DNA of 14,209 nt from a bacterium (GCA_021781865.1 JAJXVZ010000013.1:1-14209), one strand, 5' to 3'. Positions 1-5,678 are shown, counted from the stretch's first letter. Numbers and translations: made by a program. The notes: generated by a model from the letters alone, not told the origin.

Positions 1-220
1 GTTCCGCCACCACCGACTTGAAAGCAAGACTTTTGGTCGAAAGGGCCGGGAAGCCATTAGACAATTTGAAACGTATCTGCCGAGCAAATACTGCGCGCGT
101 ATTTCCGTTTCGTGTCTTCCTCGTATTTCCACGCACATAGACGTCGTGCAGAGCGTTTAAATACTCAGCTTCGCCGCGATTACGGGTCCAATCACCTCGC
201 GAAATCTTTTTCCTACTCAT
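1..220 (-). CDS. thyA: Thymidylate synthase, N-terminal part (cut by window edge)
   Basis: The enzyme methylates dUMP to dTMP using methylene-tetrahydrofolate. Translating the minus strand from the ATG at 218-220 gives 73 open codons that run off the window edge. Residues 20-73 follow the family N-terminus: an EYLNALHDV helix, then KTRNGNT (R37 is the likely dUMP-phosphate arginine, matching the usual DRTGTGT), then FARQIRFKLSNGFPALSTK and LAFKSVVAE. The active-site cysteine and folate-binding parts lie outside the window. The start is supported by an AAGGAGA ribosome binding site at 227-233, six bases from the ATG and one of the best in the window. The gene follows the rplK terminator and so probably has its own promoter; a 9-bp direct repeat lies upstream. 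The recognition is by eye; the conserved block is distinctive. Confidence 0.87.
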   Translation of the reverse strand, partial: MSRKKISRGDWTRNRGEAEYLNALHDVYVRGNTRKTRNGNTRAVFARQIRFKLSNGFPALSTKSLAFKSVVAE

Positions 221-258
221 TAACTATCTCCTTATTTAGCTTGATTTACTTCATTAAG

Positions 259-281
259 GACATAACTAACCCGACATAACT
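259..281. repeat. Two 9-bp direct repeats upstream of thyA
   Basis: GACATAACT occurs at 259-267 and again at 273-281, a 14-bp period, about 40-60 bases upstream of the thyA start. On the minus strand this reads AGTTATGTC twice. It may be a regulator site or chance. No clear -35/-10 pair was found here for thyA. Confidence 0.4.
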
Positions 282-304
282 GTACGCTCGCGGCAGGACA
301 AGCG

Positions 305-344
305 CAAGAAAAAGGATCGGTGCTCGCAACGAGCGCCGATCCTT
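305..344 (-). terminator. Intrinsic terminator after rplK
   Basis: Arms at 312-326 and 330-344 form a 15-position stem with a 3-base loop. In minus-strand RNA there is one C-A mismatch, and the stem is followed by a run of five U. It lies 17 bases beyond the rplK stop and closes the secE-nusG-rplK unit. Confidence 0.85.
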
Positions 345-361
345 AGTCTCTTAACATTTTC

Positions 362-781
362 CTACTTTACGTCGACGCCCATGCTCCGTGCCGTGCCCGC
401 TATGAGACGCGCGGCTGCCTCTGGACTATTCGCGTTCAAATCCGGCATCTTCTCTTCGACAATCGTCGCGATTTGCGCTTTTGTCAGCGTACCTACTTTC
501 TGTTCACGTGCCTTGCCTGAACCTTTTTCGATGCCGATCGCCTTTAATATGAGTCTCGAGGCGGGCGGATTCTTCATGATGAAAGTGAAGGAACGGTCGT
601 CATAGACTGAGAGTTCAATCGGAATGATAGTCCCCCGCTTATCCTTAGTCGCTTCGTTGAACTGGGAAACGAACTGGCCGATATTCACGCCCGTGGGACC
701 AAGCGCAGTACCAACAGGGGGCGCGGGTGTTGCTGCGCCGCCAGGAATTTGTAACTTAATCTTTTTTACGATTGTAGCCAT
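362..781 (-). CDS. rplK: 50S ribosomal protein L11
   Basis: L11 binds the GTPase-associated region of 23S rRNA and supports elongation and release factor action. The 139-residue product is close to the usual length. The N-terminal domain (about 1-70) has KLQIPGGAATPAPPVGTALG with the conserved proline pair at 21-22. The RNA-binding C-terminal domain (about 75-139) ends with the family signature GTARSMGV at 129-136. The ATG lies 18 bases after the nusG stop; no clear Shine-Dalgarno sequence precedes it. It is the last gene of the secE-nusG-rplK unit. In most bacteria rplA follows directly; here a strong terminator does. Confidence 0.97.
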   Translation of the reverse strand: MATIVKKIKLQIPGGAATPAPPVGTALGPTGVNIGQFVSQFNEATKDKRGTIIPIELSVYDDRSFTFIMKNPPASRLILKAIGIEKGSGKAREQKVGTLTKAQIATIVEEKMPDLNANSPEAAARLIAGTARSMGVDVK

Positions 782-799
782 ATGTGTAACGAGATTACG

Positions 800-1441
800 C
801 TAGAGTTTCCGTATCTGCAAGAAGTCAAGCTCGACCGGTGTCTCACGCCCAAACATTGAGACCATGACTTTCACCTTCCCGCGGTCTTCGTCGATTTCGC
901 CCACCTTGCCTTCAAGATCTTTGAAAGGACCATCGATTATGGTAATCGGATCATCTTTGACAAGATCGATGCGATGCTTCGGCGCTTCCGCGGTCATACG
1001 CTTCATCAGTGAGGTAACCTCGGCGTCTTCCATCGCAACGGGTGTATTACCAGAACCGACAAATCCTGTAACACGCGGCGTGTTCCGCACTACAAACCAT
1101 GAATCGTCATCAACAATCATGCGCACAAGAATATAGCCCGGATAGATTTTCTCCTCCTCGACAACGCGCTTTCCTCCTTTCACTCGAATCTTTTTTTCAG
1201 TCGGAACGATTACATCAAATATTTTTCCTTCCATACCCAGTGATTCAATGCGTTGCTTCAAATTACGTTCGACAGCATTCTCGTAACCGGCATAGGTGTG
1301 AATGGTATACCAGCGTGCATCTTCTTTGCGCGGTATCGTCTCGTCACGAATTTCTTTGCGTACCGAAGGCGCGATGTCTGCCATACCGGTTTCTTCCGGT
1401 AAATCCCTATCGCTACTGTTCATATGTTGGGTTGTGTCCAT
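800..1441 (-). CDS. nusG: Transcription termination/antitermination factor NusG
   Basis: NusG binds RNA polymerase, affects pausing and Rho termination, and can link transcription to the ribosome. The NGN domain begins at WYTIHTYAGYENAVERNL (44-61) and includes YPGYILV (100-106) and VRNTPRVTGFVG (118-129). The KOW domain is at about 169-211 (DGPFKDLEGKVGEIDEDRGK to FLQIRKL). The product has 213 residues, longer than the 181 of E. coli because of a polar N-terminal extension of about 42 residues. A second in-frame ATG at 1421-1423 would remove six residues. Neither start has a clear Shine-Dalgarno sequence. Spacing to secE (11 bases) and rplK (18 bases) indicates one operon. Confidence 0.96.
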   Translation of the reverse strand: MDTTQHMNSSDRDLPEETGMADIAPSVRKEIRDETIPRKEDARWYTIHTYAGYENAVERNLKQRIESLGMEGKIFDVIVPTEKKIRVKGGKRVVEEEKIYPGYILVRMIVDDDSWFVVRNTPRVTGFVGSGNTPVAMEDAEVTSLMKRMTAEAPKHRIDLVKDDPITIIDGPFKDLEGKVGEIDEDRGKVKVMVSMFGRETPVELDFLQIRKL

Positions 1442-1452
1442 AGGAAAAGCTT

Positions 1453-1638
1453 TTATCCACCGGCAACGCTACTCACTACGGAACCAAAAGTGTAATCGAG
1501 TAGTCCGACAAGCAATGTTATTGCTATCGCAATGAAAATGACGACAAGCGTGTGCGCAAGTGCCGTACGATTCGTTGGCCAGACGATATGAGCAAATTCT
1601 TCGCGCACATGCTTCAGATACGTAACGGGTGAGATCAT
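1453..1638 (-). CDS. secE: Preprotein translocase subunit SecE
   Basis: SecE is the small essential subunit that clamps the SecY channel in the cytoplasmic membrane. The protein has the family layout: an amphipathic N-terminal helix with EEFAHIVWPTNRTALAHT (residues 14-31, matching the usual E..KVxWPT.. motif), then one membrane segment (about 31-51). I start at the ATG 1636-1638 (61 residues, MISPVTYLKHVREEF) because the longer alternative begins with TTG at 1654-1656, right beside the terminator-like hairpin. Its place in front of nusG and rplK is the classic arrangement. Confidence 0.93.
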   Translation of the reverse strand: MISPVTYLKHVREEFAHIVWPTNRTALAHTLVVIFIAIAITLLVGLLDYTFGSVVSSVAGG

Positions 1639-1655
1639 ATAAAAAGCGTTTAGCA

Positions 1656-1680
1656 AATAAAAAAGCCCTGCGGGCTCCTT
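1656..1680 (-). terminator. Terminator-like hairpin in the secE leader
   Basis: On the minus strand AGCCC-GCA-GGGCT (1664-1676) is followed by six T and then ATTT. It could end the SIMPL transcript. It also lies downstream of the strong promoter at 1690-1718, so it would be the first structure in the secE-nusG-rplK mRNA. An AAGGAG sequence at 1675-1680 overlaps the base of the stem. Confidence 0.75.
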
Positions 1681-1689
1681 AATAAAAGC

Positions 1690-1718
1690 ATCATAATATG
1701 AGGCTTCTCACGAGTCAA
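1690..1718 (-). promoter_or_regulatory. Sigma-70-type promoter for secE-nusG-rplK
   Basis: Minus strand: -35 TTGACT (1713-1718), spacer of exactly 17, -10 TATGAT (1690-1695). The predicted start is near 1683, about 45 bases before the secE ATG. It lies in the gap after the SIMPL stop codon. Confidence 0.75.
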
Positions 1719-1741
1719 GTTTCTGTTCATGGGCAATGTTA

Positions 1742-2539
1742 TTAACGGATTTCATAGGTAATAGAAACGGATGCATTATAAGTGTTTTCACCTATCGGGA
1801 TATTGGGCGTTGACGCCCCACTTATAGATTCGGCCGCCATTCCATAAACAGGGACAGGTGAATTACCTGGAGACTCGCTGAAATTAACTATCTTGCCGAG
1901 CGAAATTCCGAGTTGAGCTGCAAGAAGTGCCGCTTGCGTCTTCGCATTATCAATTGCAGCAGCGCGTGCGGCGTCGTAACCAGAGGTCGCGTTGTCCAGT
2001 GCGAACTCTGGACCCTGCACGTTCTGCACCCCGAGAGCTCCAAGACCGCTTATGACGGATCCTGTCGCGGGAAGGTCCTGTATCATTATCTGAATCGTTT
2101 CAGATACTTGATAACCGACGATTTTTGGTGTGCCGCTGTAGGGTTGACAGAGCATCCCTGGAGAACATGGGGTTGGATATGAGTATTGTGGAGAGATGTT
2201 GTATGAGAGCGTTTTAATATCTTTATCGGCGATACCCTGACCTTTTACAAAATCAATGGCGGCGTTCGCCTGCTTGGTAGTCGCTGCTTGAGCAGTTACA
2301 ACGGTTTTCGCGATATTCTCAACGGTGAACGAAACTTTTGCAATGTTTGGTGGAAGCGTCACTTGACCATTGCCCCGTACGGTAATAGTGGCAGTTGTCG
2401 ACGTATTCGACTGATCAAATTTTTCTGCAGTAGTTACTGTTTGTGCGAGTAGGAAGAGTGTGAGAGCAACAAGCGTGCTAATAAGCATGATGCGCACGGC
2501 GCCATTACCGAAGATTGTTTGGAAGGAGTTATTGTTCAT
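1742..2539 (-). CDS. SIMPL-domain (DUF541) membrane-anchored protein
   Basis: A 265-residue protein with an N-terminal membrane segment (about 15-34) and the rest probably outside the membrane. The SIMPL/DUF541 domain starts at ITVRGNGQVTLPPNIAKVSF (52-71), the typical opening of this family, and continues through ARAAAIDNAKTQAALLAAQL (191-210), where these proteins have a conserved Ala/Lys-rich helix. A loop with two cysteines (C125 and C131, in PTPCSPGMLCQPYSG) interrupts the domain and might form a disulfide. SIMPL proteins are widespread envelope proteins with no settled biochemical role. The gene has its own extended -10 promoter and ends upstream of the secE promoter. Confidence 0.9.
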   Translation of the reverse strand: MNNNSFQTIFGNGAVRIMLISTLVALTLFLLAQTVTTAEKFDQSNTSTTATITVRGNGQVTLPPNIAKVSFTVENIAKTVVTAQAATTKQANAAIDFVKGQGIADKDIKTLSYNISPQYSYPTPCSPGMLCQPYSGTPKIVGYQVSETIQIMIQDLPATGSVISGLGALGVQNVQGPEFALDNATSGYDAARAAAIDNAKTQAALLAAQLGISLGKIVNFSESPGNSPVPVYGMAAESISGASTPNIPIGENTYNASVSITYEIR

Positions 2540-2563
2540 ATTAGTGTGAATCTAGTTCTCTAA

Positions 2564-2572
2564 ATTATAGCA
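2564..2572 (-). promoter_or_regulatory. Extended -10 promoter for the SIMPL gene
   Basis: Minus strand TGC-TATAAT: a consensus -10 (2564-2569) with an upstream TG. The start would be near 2557, giving a leader of about 18 bases. No good -35 is visible, as is usual for extended -10 promoters. The element sits just behind the end of the upstream gene (stop at 2583-2585). Confidence 0.65.
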
Positions 2573-2582
2573 AGCCTCTCGA

Positions 2583-3248
2583 TCATTGACCTTGGAGGGT
2601 CGTGAGAAGACTCTTCAATGCCGCGTGAGCCGGCAGTATCGAGGTATCGAGATTCGGGTCTGCCCAGTTCGCGATGTTTTGGTCTATTGCGTCAAACCGT
2701 AACACATCCGTACCACGCGCAAGGTAATAGGCGGTATCGACGATTCCATCGAAGCGCTGGATTGAGACAACGGTGAAGCGATGATTACCAAGCAGGGTTG
2801 ATGAGAACGAGGTCGCTGCAACGGGTAGCCCAGAGACGCCATCCACAGCTGTTTGTTGTATGGTTGCGAGCGCTGTGGAACTCGCATCAATCATATAGCG
2901 GCGAATGATAATATTGGCGCTATTCGTTGAGGAGGCCGTTGCAGAAGCTGAGGGAGATAATTCATATGCAGCGACGCTTGCGGCATCGGGTGGCGTGACT
3001 GCTTGAAGTCCTTCCGGAAGGGCAAATGATATGGCAATACTTGGTATTGATACGTTTGGCGGAGGACATGCGGGAAATGTACAAGAAAGGCCAGTACGAG
3101 AAACCGATGTGCCGTCAGGACACAACAATGTATCAAGTGGACAGGTAATTGGTTGCGTTGGGTGTTCTACCGCATTCCGATAGACAAGCCCGCCAATGAC
3201 TAAAACTATGACGAATAAAGCGCCGAGAAGAAATCTCCTCATATGCAT
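2583..3248 (-). CDS. Membrane-anchored protein with a four-cysteine CPDGT motif
   Basis: A hypothetical protein of 221 residues, or 219 from the ATG at 3240-3242; the start is doubled as ATG-CAT-ATG and neither has a Shine-Dalgarno sequence. Residues 5-22 form one membrane helix followed by an outside domain. Just after the helix is a cysteine motif, CPLDTLLCPDGTSVSRTG then C..PACP (C36, C43, C56, C61), a short module I recognise from many CPR surface proteins; it probably forms two disulfides. The rest (65-221) is rich in Ser, Thr and Ala without a known domain. It lies upstream of, and in line with, the SIMPL gene, suggesting a shared envelope role. Confidence 0.8.
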   Translation of the reverse strand: MHMRRFLLGALFVIVLVIGGLVYRNAVEHPTQPITCPLDTLLCPDGTSVSRTGLSCTFPACPPPNVSIPSIAISFALPEGLQAVTPPDAASVAAYELSPSASATASSTNSANIIIRRYMIDASSTALATIQQTAVDGVSGLPVAATSFSSTLLGNHRFTVVSIQRFDGIVDTAYYLARGTDVLRFDAIDQNIANWADPNLDTSILPAHAALKSLLTTLQGQ

Positions 3249-3426
3249 ATGATATCACGTACTCTGACTGCGAGAGACTTTTGTCAGATGGTATAACCAA
3301 TAACTCAGTTAAGCCTAGTTGGGCCGAAGGGGTGCGGCTATTCGAACCGTCGATTACCTAGGCATCCTATCAAATCCCGAGTATATGGCCAGGGGTGAAA
3401 GAAAAGTTGAATTTGATAGCCACTTT

Positions 3427-3807
3427 TCAAGCAGTAAATCCTAAATAAAGTAACCCGAGGCCAAGAAGTATCGCTATGACACCGCTCACCATTATCGCAG
3501 GCTTGACCTTGAACTTTTTGTAGATCGCAAGGAACGTGCCAGGAAACACCGTGAGACCTATGCCCTTGAGGATGCACAACCACCCCACAATGGTAATCAC
3601 GACTCGCCAATCGGATGTCCACACGCTGTAGAGCGAGAGCGTTGCGGCACCAAGAATAAAGGCGATAAATCCATTAAGCCATAGGAGCGCCTTGCTGTTC
3701 TCGATTTCCTGCACGACATTCAAGATGAACCTTTTATTAAAGACCGAGAGACCGATTACGAGCAATGTCGCACCCCAAAATAAAGCGAGCGTGTTTGCGA
3801 TGTTCAT
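3427..3807 (-). CDS. Small four-helix integral membrane protein
   Basis: A 126-residue hypothetical protein made almost entirely of membrane segments: roughly 4-21, 42-61, 67-85 and 105-124, with short polar links such as NKRFILNVVQEIENSK. No catalytic motif is visible. I use the ATG at 3805-3807 because the upstream alternative is TTG (3811-3813), two codons earlier. A possible -10 TATACT is at 3840-3845 without a good -35. No terminator is evident after the stop. It could be a small envelope or transporter-associated protein; the sequence does not decide. Confidence 0.78.
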   Translation of the reverse strand: MNIANTLALFWGATLLVIGLSVFNKRFILNVVQEIENSKALLWLNGFIAFILGAATLSLYSVWTSDWRVVITIVGWLCILKGIGLTVFPGTFLAIYKKFKVKPAIMVSGVIAILLGLGLLYLGFTA

Positions 3808-3926
3808 ATGCAAATTAAGACTTACTAATAACTACCCAAAGTATACCTTACTGGGGCAGTCGCTGGAGAGTTCAATTCCCATCAGAGGGTCGCCAAACAG
3901 CGAAACAAAATAAGGCTCAAAAATCT

Positions 3927-4000
3927 GGGCGACTACAGGGAGTCGAACCCTGATCGAGAGCTCCACAAGCTCCAGTGTTAACCGTTACACCATAGTCGCC
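3927..4000 (-). tRNA. tRNA-His (GTG)
   Basis: The full cloverleaf is visible on the minus strand. The acceptor stem GGCGACT/AGTCGCC includes an encoded extra G at -1 (4000) facing C73 (3927), the hallmark of tRNA-His. The D-arm is GTGT/ACAC. The anticodon stem is GGAGC/GCTCT with loop TTGTGGA (anticodon GTG), and the T-arm is CAGGG-TTCGACT-CCCTG. CCA is not encoded. T-rich sequence follows the 3' end. Confidence 0.96.
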
Positions 4001-4016
4001 ATGCATGAACGTAATT

Positions 4017-4025
4017 TTTATAGCA
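4017..4025 (-). promoter_or_regulatory. Extended -10 promoter for tRNA-His
   Basis: Minus strand TGC-TATAAA (-10 at 4017-4022), ending 17 bases before the tRNA 5' end. There is no clear -35; an inverted repeat (4026-4042) occupies the spacer instead. Confidence 0.5.
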
Positions 4026-4042
4026 CACATATCTAATATGTG
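4026..4042. repeat. Inverted repeat next to the tRNA-His promoter
   Basis: CACATAT-CTA-ATATGTG is a perfect 7-bp inverted repeat with a 3-base centre, 10 bases beyond the stop of the adenosyltransferase gene and abutting the extended -10 element. It could be an operator or a weak stem at the 3' end of the upstream mRNA; no U-run follows it directly. Confidence 0.5.
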
Positions 4043-4052
4043 CCTATGCCCT

Positions 4053-4586
4053 TTAATAGCGGGGTGTTTCTTCCTTAACGCCAGCAAGGTGGTTTGCGAG
4101 ACGCGCAAGCGCAAAAAGAAGAGAGGAGAGGCGGTTCATGTATGCCTTCATTTCGTCTGAGATTTGACATACTTGCGCATCGGTCAAGGCGATAATCCGT
4201 CTTTCAGCGCGACGCGCAAGAGTTCGCGCGATGTCGAGAAGCGCGGAAAGTTCCGTTCCACCTGCGATGGAAAACCCTTTGAGGGGAGGAATTTCTTTTT
4301 CTATGCCATTCACCAATTCCTCGACATGCTTCACTGCATTTCCCTCAACTCTCTTATTAGCACCCGCTATCTCCGCTTGAATAACAAAAAGCGTCTCCTG
4401 CACGTCACGCAAAATAGTCGTGATACGCGACCCCCCTTCACTTCGCATCTTCACGAACCCTAAATATGCATTCAGCTCATCAAGTGCACCGAGTGCTTCT
4501 GGCAATTCGGATGATTTCGAAATCCGCTGCTGATCACAGCCAAACAACGTTGTCGTTCCAACGTCCCCCTTACCAGTGTAAAGCAT
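4053..4586 (-). CDS. PduO-type cob(I)alamin adenosyltransferase
   Basis: This enzyme transfers adenosyl from ATP to cob(I)alamin to make adenosylcobalamin. The ATP-binding N-terminus MLYTGKGDVGTTTLFG (1-16) matches the family's YTRTGDKGTT.LFG, followed by ALGALDELNAYLGF (31-44). The C-terminal helices carry ARTLARRAERR (120-130, with the family's catalytic arginines) and MNRLSSLLFALARLAN (150-165). At 177 residues it is close to family size. I start at the ATG 4584-4586, one residue before the conserved L-Y-T; an ATG at 4599-4601 would add five residues. It is divergent from the small membrane-protein gene at 4675. No other cobalamin gene is in the window, so the host probably imports the cofactor for an adenosylcobalamin enzyme elsewhere (inference). 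Confidence 0.92.
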   Translation of the reverse strand: MLYTGKGDVGTTTLFGCDQQRISKSSELPEALGALDELNAYLGFVKMRSEGGSRITTILRDVQETLFVIQAEIAGANKRVEGNAVKHVEELVNGIEKEIPPLKGFSIAGGTELSALLDIARTLARRAERRIIALTDAQVCQISDEMKAYMNRLSSLLFALARLANHLAGVKEETPRY

Positions 4587-4618
4587 GTATTCAGTATACA
4601 TCCTGTTTCAGACGGCTA

Positions 4619-4647
4619 TTGACGTTTTAAATATAAAGTGCTACTAT
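4619..4647 (+). promoter_or_regulatory. Promoter of the 46-residue membrane protein gene
   Basis: -35 TTGACG (4619-4624), 17-base spacer, TGC followed by -10 TACTAT (4642-4647). Predicted start near A4654, about 21 bases before the GTG start codon. Confidence 0.7.
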
Positions 4648-4674
4648 TTTCTTAGACCAAAAGAGGGCCGTGAC

Positions 4675-4815
4675 GTGAAACGAAAACACGAGTGGTGGGA
4701 AAGAAAACTTGTTGGGAGAATCACTTGGAATCATGTGATCCTCGCGGGAATCCTGGTAGGAATTGCGTTGATTTATGTGAACACGAACTGGGATTTTGTT
4801 TTTGGGCTACGTTAA
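4675..4815 (+). CDS. 46-residue single-pass membrane protein (novel small protein)
   Basis: I place the start at GTG 4675 because the promoter at 4619-4647 puts the transcript start near 4654, after any earlier start codon, and a GAGGG ribosome binding site sits at 4663-4667, seven bases before the GTG. The product has a basic, Trp-rich N-terminus (MKRKHEWWERKLVGRITW), one membrane helix (about 20-34, VILAGILVGIALIYV) and a short tail NTNWDFVFGLR. The positive-inside rule suggests the N-terminus is cytoplasmic. An intrinsic terminator begins five bases after the stop. I recognise no family; it could be a regulator or stabilising subunit of a membrane complex, but this is open. Confidence 0.78.
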   Translation: MKRKHEWWERKLVGRITWNHVILAGILVGIALIYVNTNWDFVFGLR

Positions 4816-4820
4816 CCAGA

Positions 4821-4851
4821 AACCCAGAGCTTTCGCTCTGGGTTTTTTATT
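4821..4851 (+). terminator. Intrinsic terminator of the small membrane protein gene
   Basis: AACCCAGAGC-TTTC-GCTCTGGGTT (4821-4844), a perfect 10-bp stem with a 4-base loop, followed by TTTTATTTAT. On the minus strand no T-run follows, so it acts in the plus direction. Confidence 0.93.
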
Positions 4852-5039
4852 TATCTTCCACTTCTTCCTATTTGTTGCTTCCGTCCAATACTCCGGGCTC
4901 TTCGACGAGAACGTGTAGCTTTGCGCGCATTTTTGCACGTATTAATCACGTTCTGATCCCTAATCAACATAACTCCTCTCTTCTCTCTTGAGAAAGGTCT
5001 GATGCGAACGCCCAAGGGAACGTCACAACGTATCATCAT
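4851..5039 (-). CDS. Possible small basic protein, unknown
   Basis: An open frame of 62 codons from the ATG at 5037-5039. A purine-rich AGAGAGGG on the minus strand (5046-5053) lies about seven bases before this ATG; the earlier ATG at 5043-5045 would be too close to it. The second half is very rich in Arg and Lys (KNARKATRSRRRARSIGRKQ), which could mean RNA or DNA binding, or simply a non-coding stretch read by chance. The frame converges with the plus-strand terminator at 4821-4851. A palindrome containing TATAAT lies upstream and could hold the promoter. No family is recognised; the coding nature is uncertain. Confidence 0.4.
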   Translation of the reverse strand: MMIRCDVPLGVRIRPFSREKRGVMLIRDQNVINTCKNARKATRSRRRARSIGRKQQIGRSGR

Positions 5040-5072
5040 ATGCATACCCTCTCTATGATTTTTGTCAGCAAC

Positions 5073-5097
5073 TATTGTTAATTATATATTAACAATA
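5073..5097. repeat. 25-bp AT-rich palindrome, operator-like
   Basis: TATTGTTAAT-TATAT-ATTAACAATA: two perfect 10-bp arms around 5 bases. On the minus strand the centre contains TATAAT, with TTGCCT 18 bases upstream as a weak -35, so the palindrome would cover a promoter for the frame at 4851-5039. A regulator binding site is the simplest reading; a terminator is less likely as the stem is all but free of GC. Confidence 0.6.
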
Positions 5098-5149
5098 AGT
5101 CACCAGGCAAATAATCGTTTTCAGATCGCAGACGATGTGAGACCGTATG

Positions 5150-5467
5150 TCAGGCATTTAACTCATCTCGCCATCTCTTTTCTTCTTTTCTCGCGTGCCC
5201 TTGCCCTTGTTGTCCTCTTATTCCAATCTTGTTCTCCATTCGTTTTGTACGTTCTTCCTGTTCCTGAGCCGCATACTTCCTGAGACCTTCGTGGACACCT
5301 TCCTTCATATTAGAATCTATTTGAAGACTATCAAGGAATCGATTGACACCATCTTCTCTCAAGTTTGGATTCGATTTAATAAAATTAATAGCCTCATCTA
5401 TTAAATGTCTTTCGTTCACAAACGGATTTTTTGATGATTCATTTTTTCTTGGTGCTTCAGGATTCAT
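5150..5467 (-). CDS. Small charged hypothetical protein
   Basis: A 105-residue soluble protein starting at ATG 5465-5467. A longer in-frame version begins with TTG at 5555-5557, but that TTG is the first half of a good -35 box (TTGACT), so the shorter start is far more likely. The N-terminus is polar and Asn/Pro-rich; the middle has probable helices (RHLIDEAINFIKSNPNL, VNRFLDSLQI); the C-terminal third is strongly charged (KYAAQEQEERTKRMENK, then KEEKRWRDELNA) with a Gly/Gln patch, and may form a coiled coil or bind nucleic acid. There is no membrane segment, no catalytic motif and no recognised family. A clear Shine-Dalgarno sequence is missing. Confidence 0.65.
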   Translation of the reverse strand: MNPEAPRKNESSKNPFVNERHLIDEAINFIKSNPNLREDGVNRFLDSLQIDSNMKEGVHEGLRKYAAQEQEERTKRMENKIGIRGQQGQGHARKEEKRWRDELNA

Positions 5468-5528
5468 TGTGAATTTTATTACAACCTTATTATCACCAAT
5501 GAAACCTTTTATGTAAAGTATGATCTGT

Positions 5529-5557
5529 GTATTAATACTGACGTCAGAACCAGTCAA
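5529..5557 (-). promoter_or_regulatory. Promoter of the gene at 5150-5467
   Basis: Minus strand -35 TTGACT (5552-5557), 17-base spacer, -10 TAATAC (5529-5534). Predicted start near 5522, giving a leader of about 55 bases. This decides the start codon of the gene. Confidence 0.65.
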
Positions 5558-5610
5558 AGACGTTTAGCGCTACACCGGTTCTGCTTAAGTTTCCTCATTA
5601 CTAAGTATAC

Positions 5611-5678
5611 AAAATGAAAACCCTCCGAACCTCTGTGACGCAAATGCATACGTACAAAGATTCAGAGGATCAAAGGGT
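5611..5678 (-). terminator. Long-stem terminator of the GC-rich gene
   Basis: In minus-strand RNA, ACCCU (5674-5678) pairs with AGGGU (5620-5624) and CCUCUG (5663-5668) with CAGAGG (5630-5635). The five bases between also mostly pair (two G-U, G-C, A-U, one mismatch), giving a stem of about 16 positions. The loop holds a further hairpin ACGUA-UGCAUU-UGCGU. UUUUCAUUUUG follows. In plus-strand RNA the G-U pairs become mismatches, so the structure belongs to the minus strand, downstream of the gene ending at 5708. Confidence 0.65.

Noticed and set aside
3325..3395. tRNA-like stretch on the minus strand with GGTTCGAATAGCC
   Set aside because: The T-loop-like sequence has no matching 5-bp T-stem, no anticodon arm with a 7-base loop can be built, and the acceptor ends do not pair. 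At most a decayed tRNA.
3338..3622. 94-codon minus-strand frame
   Set aside because: It overlaps the four-helix membrane protein gene in another frame and has no start signal or recognisable features.
5545..5583. CAGAACC / GGTTCTG inverted repeat
   Set aside because: Seven-base arms separated by 25 bases and overlapping a promoter; likely chance.
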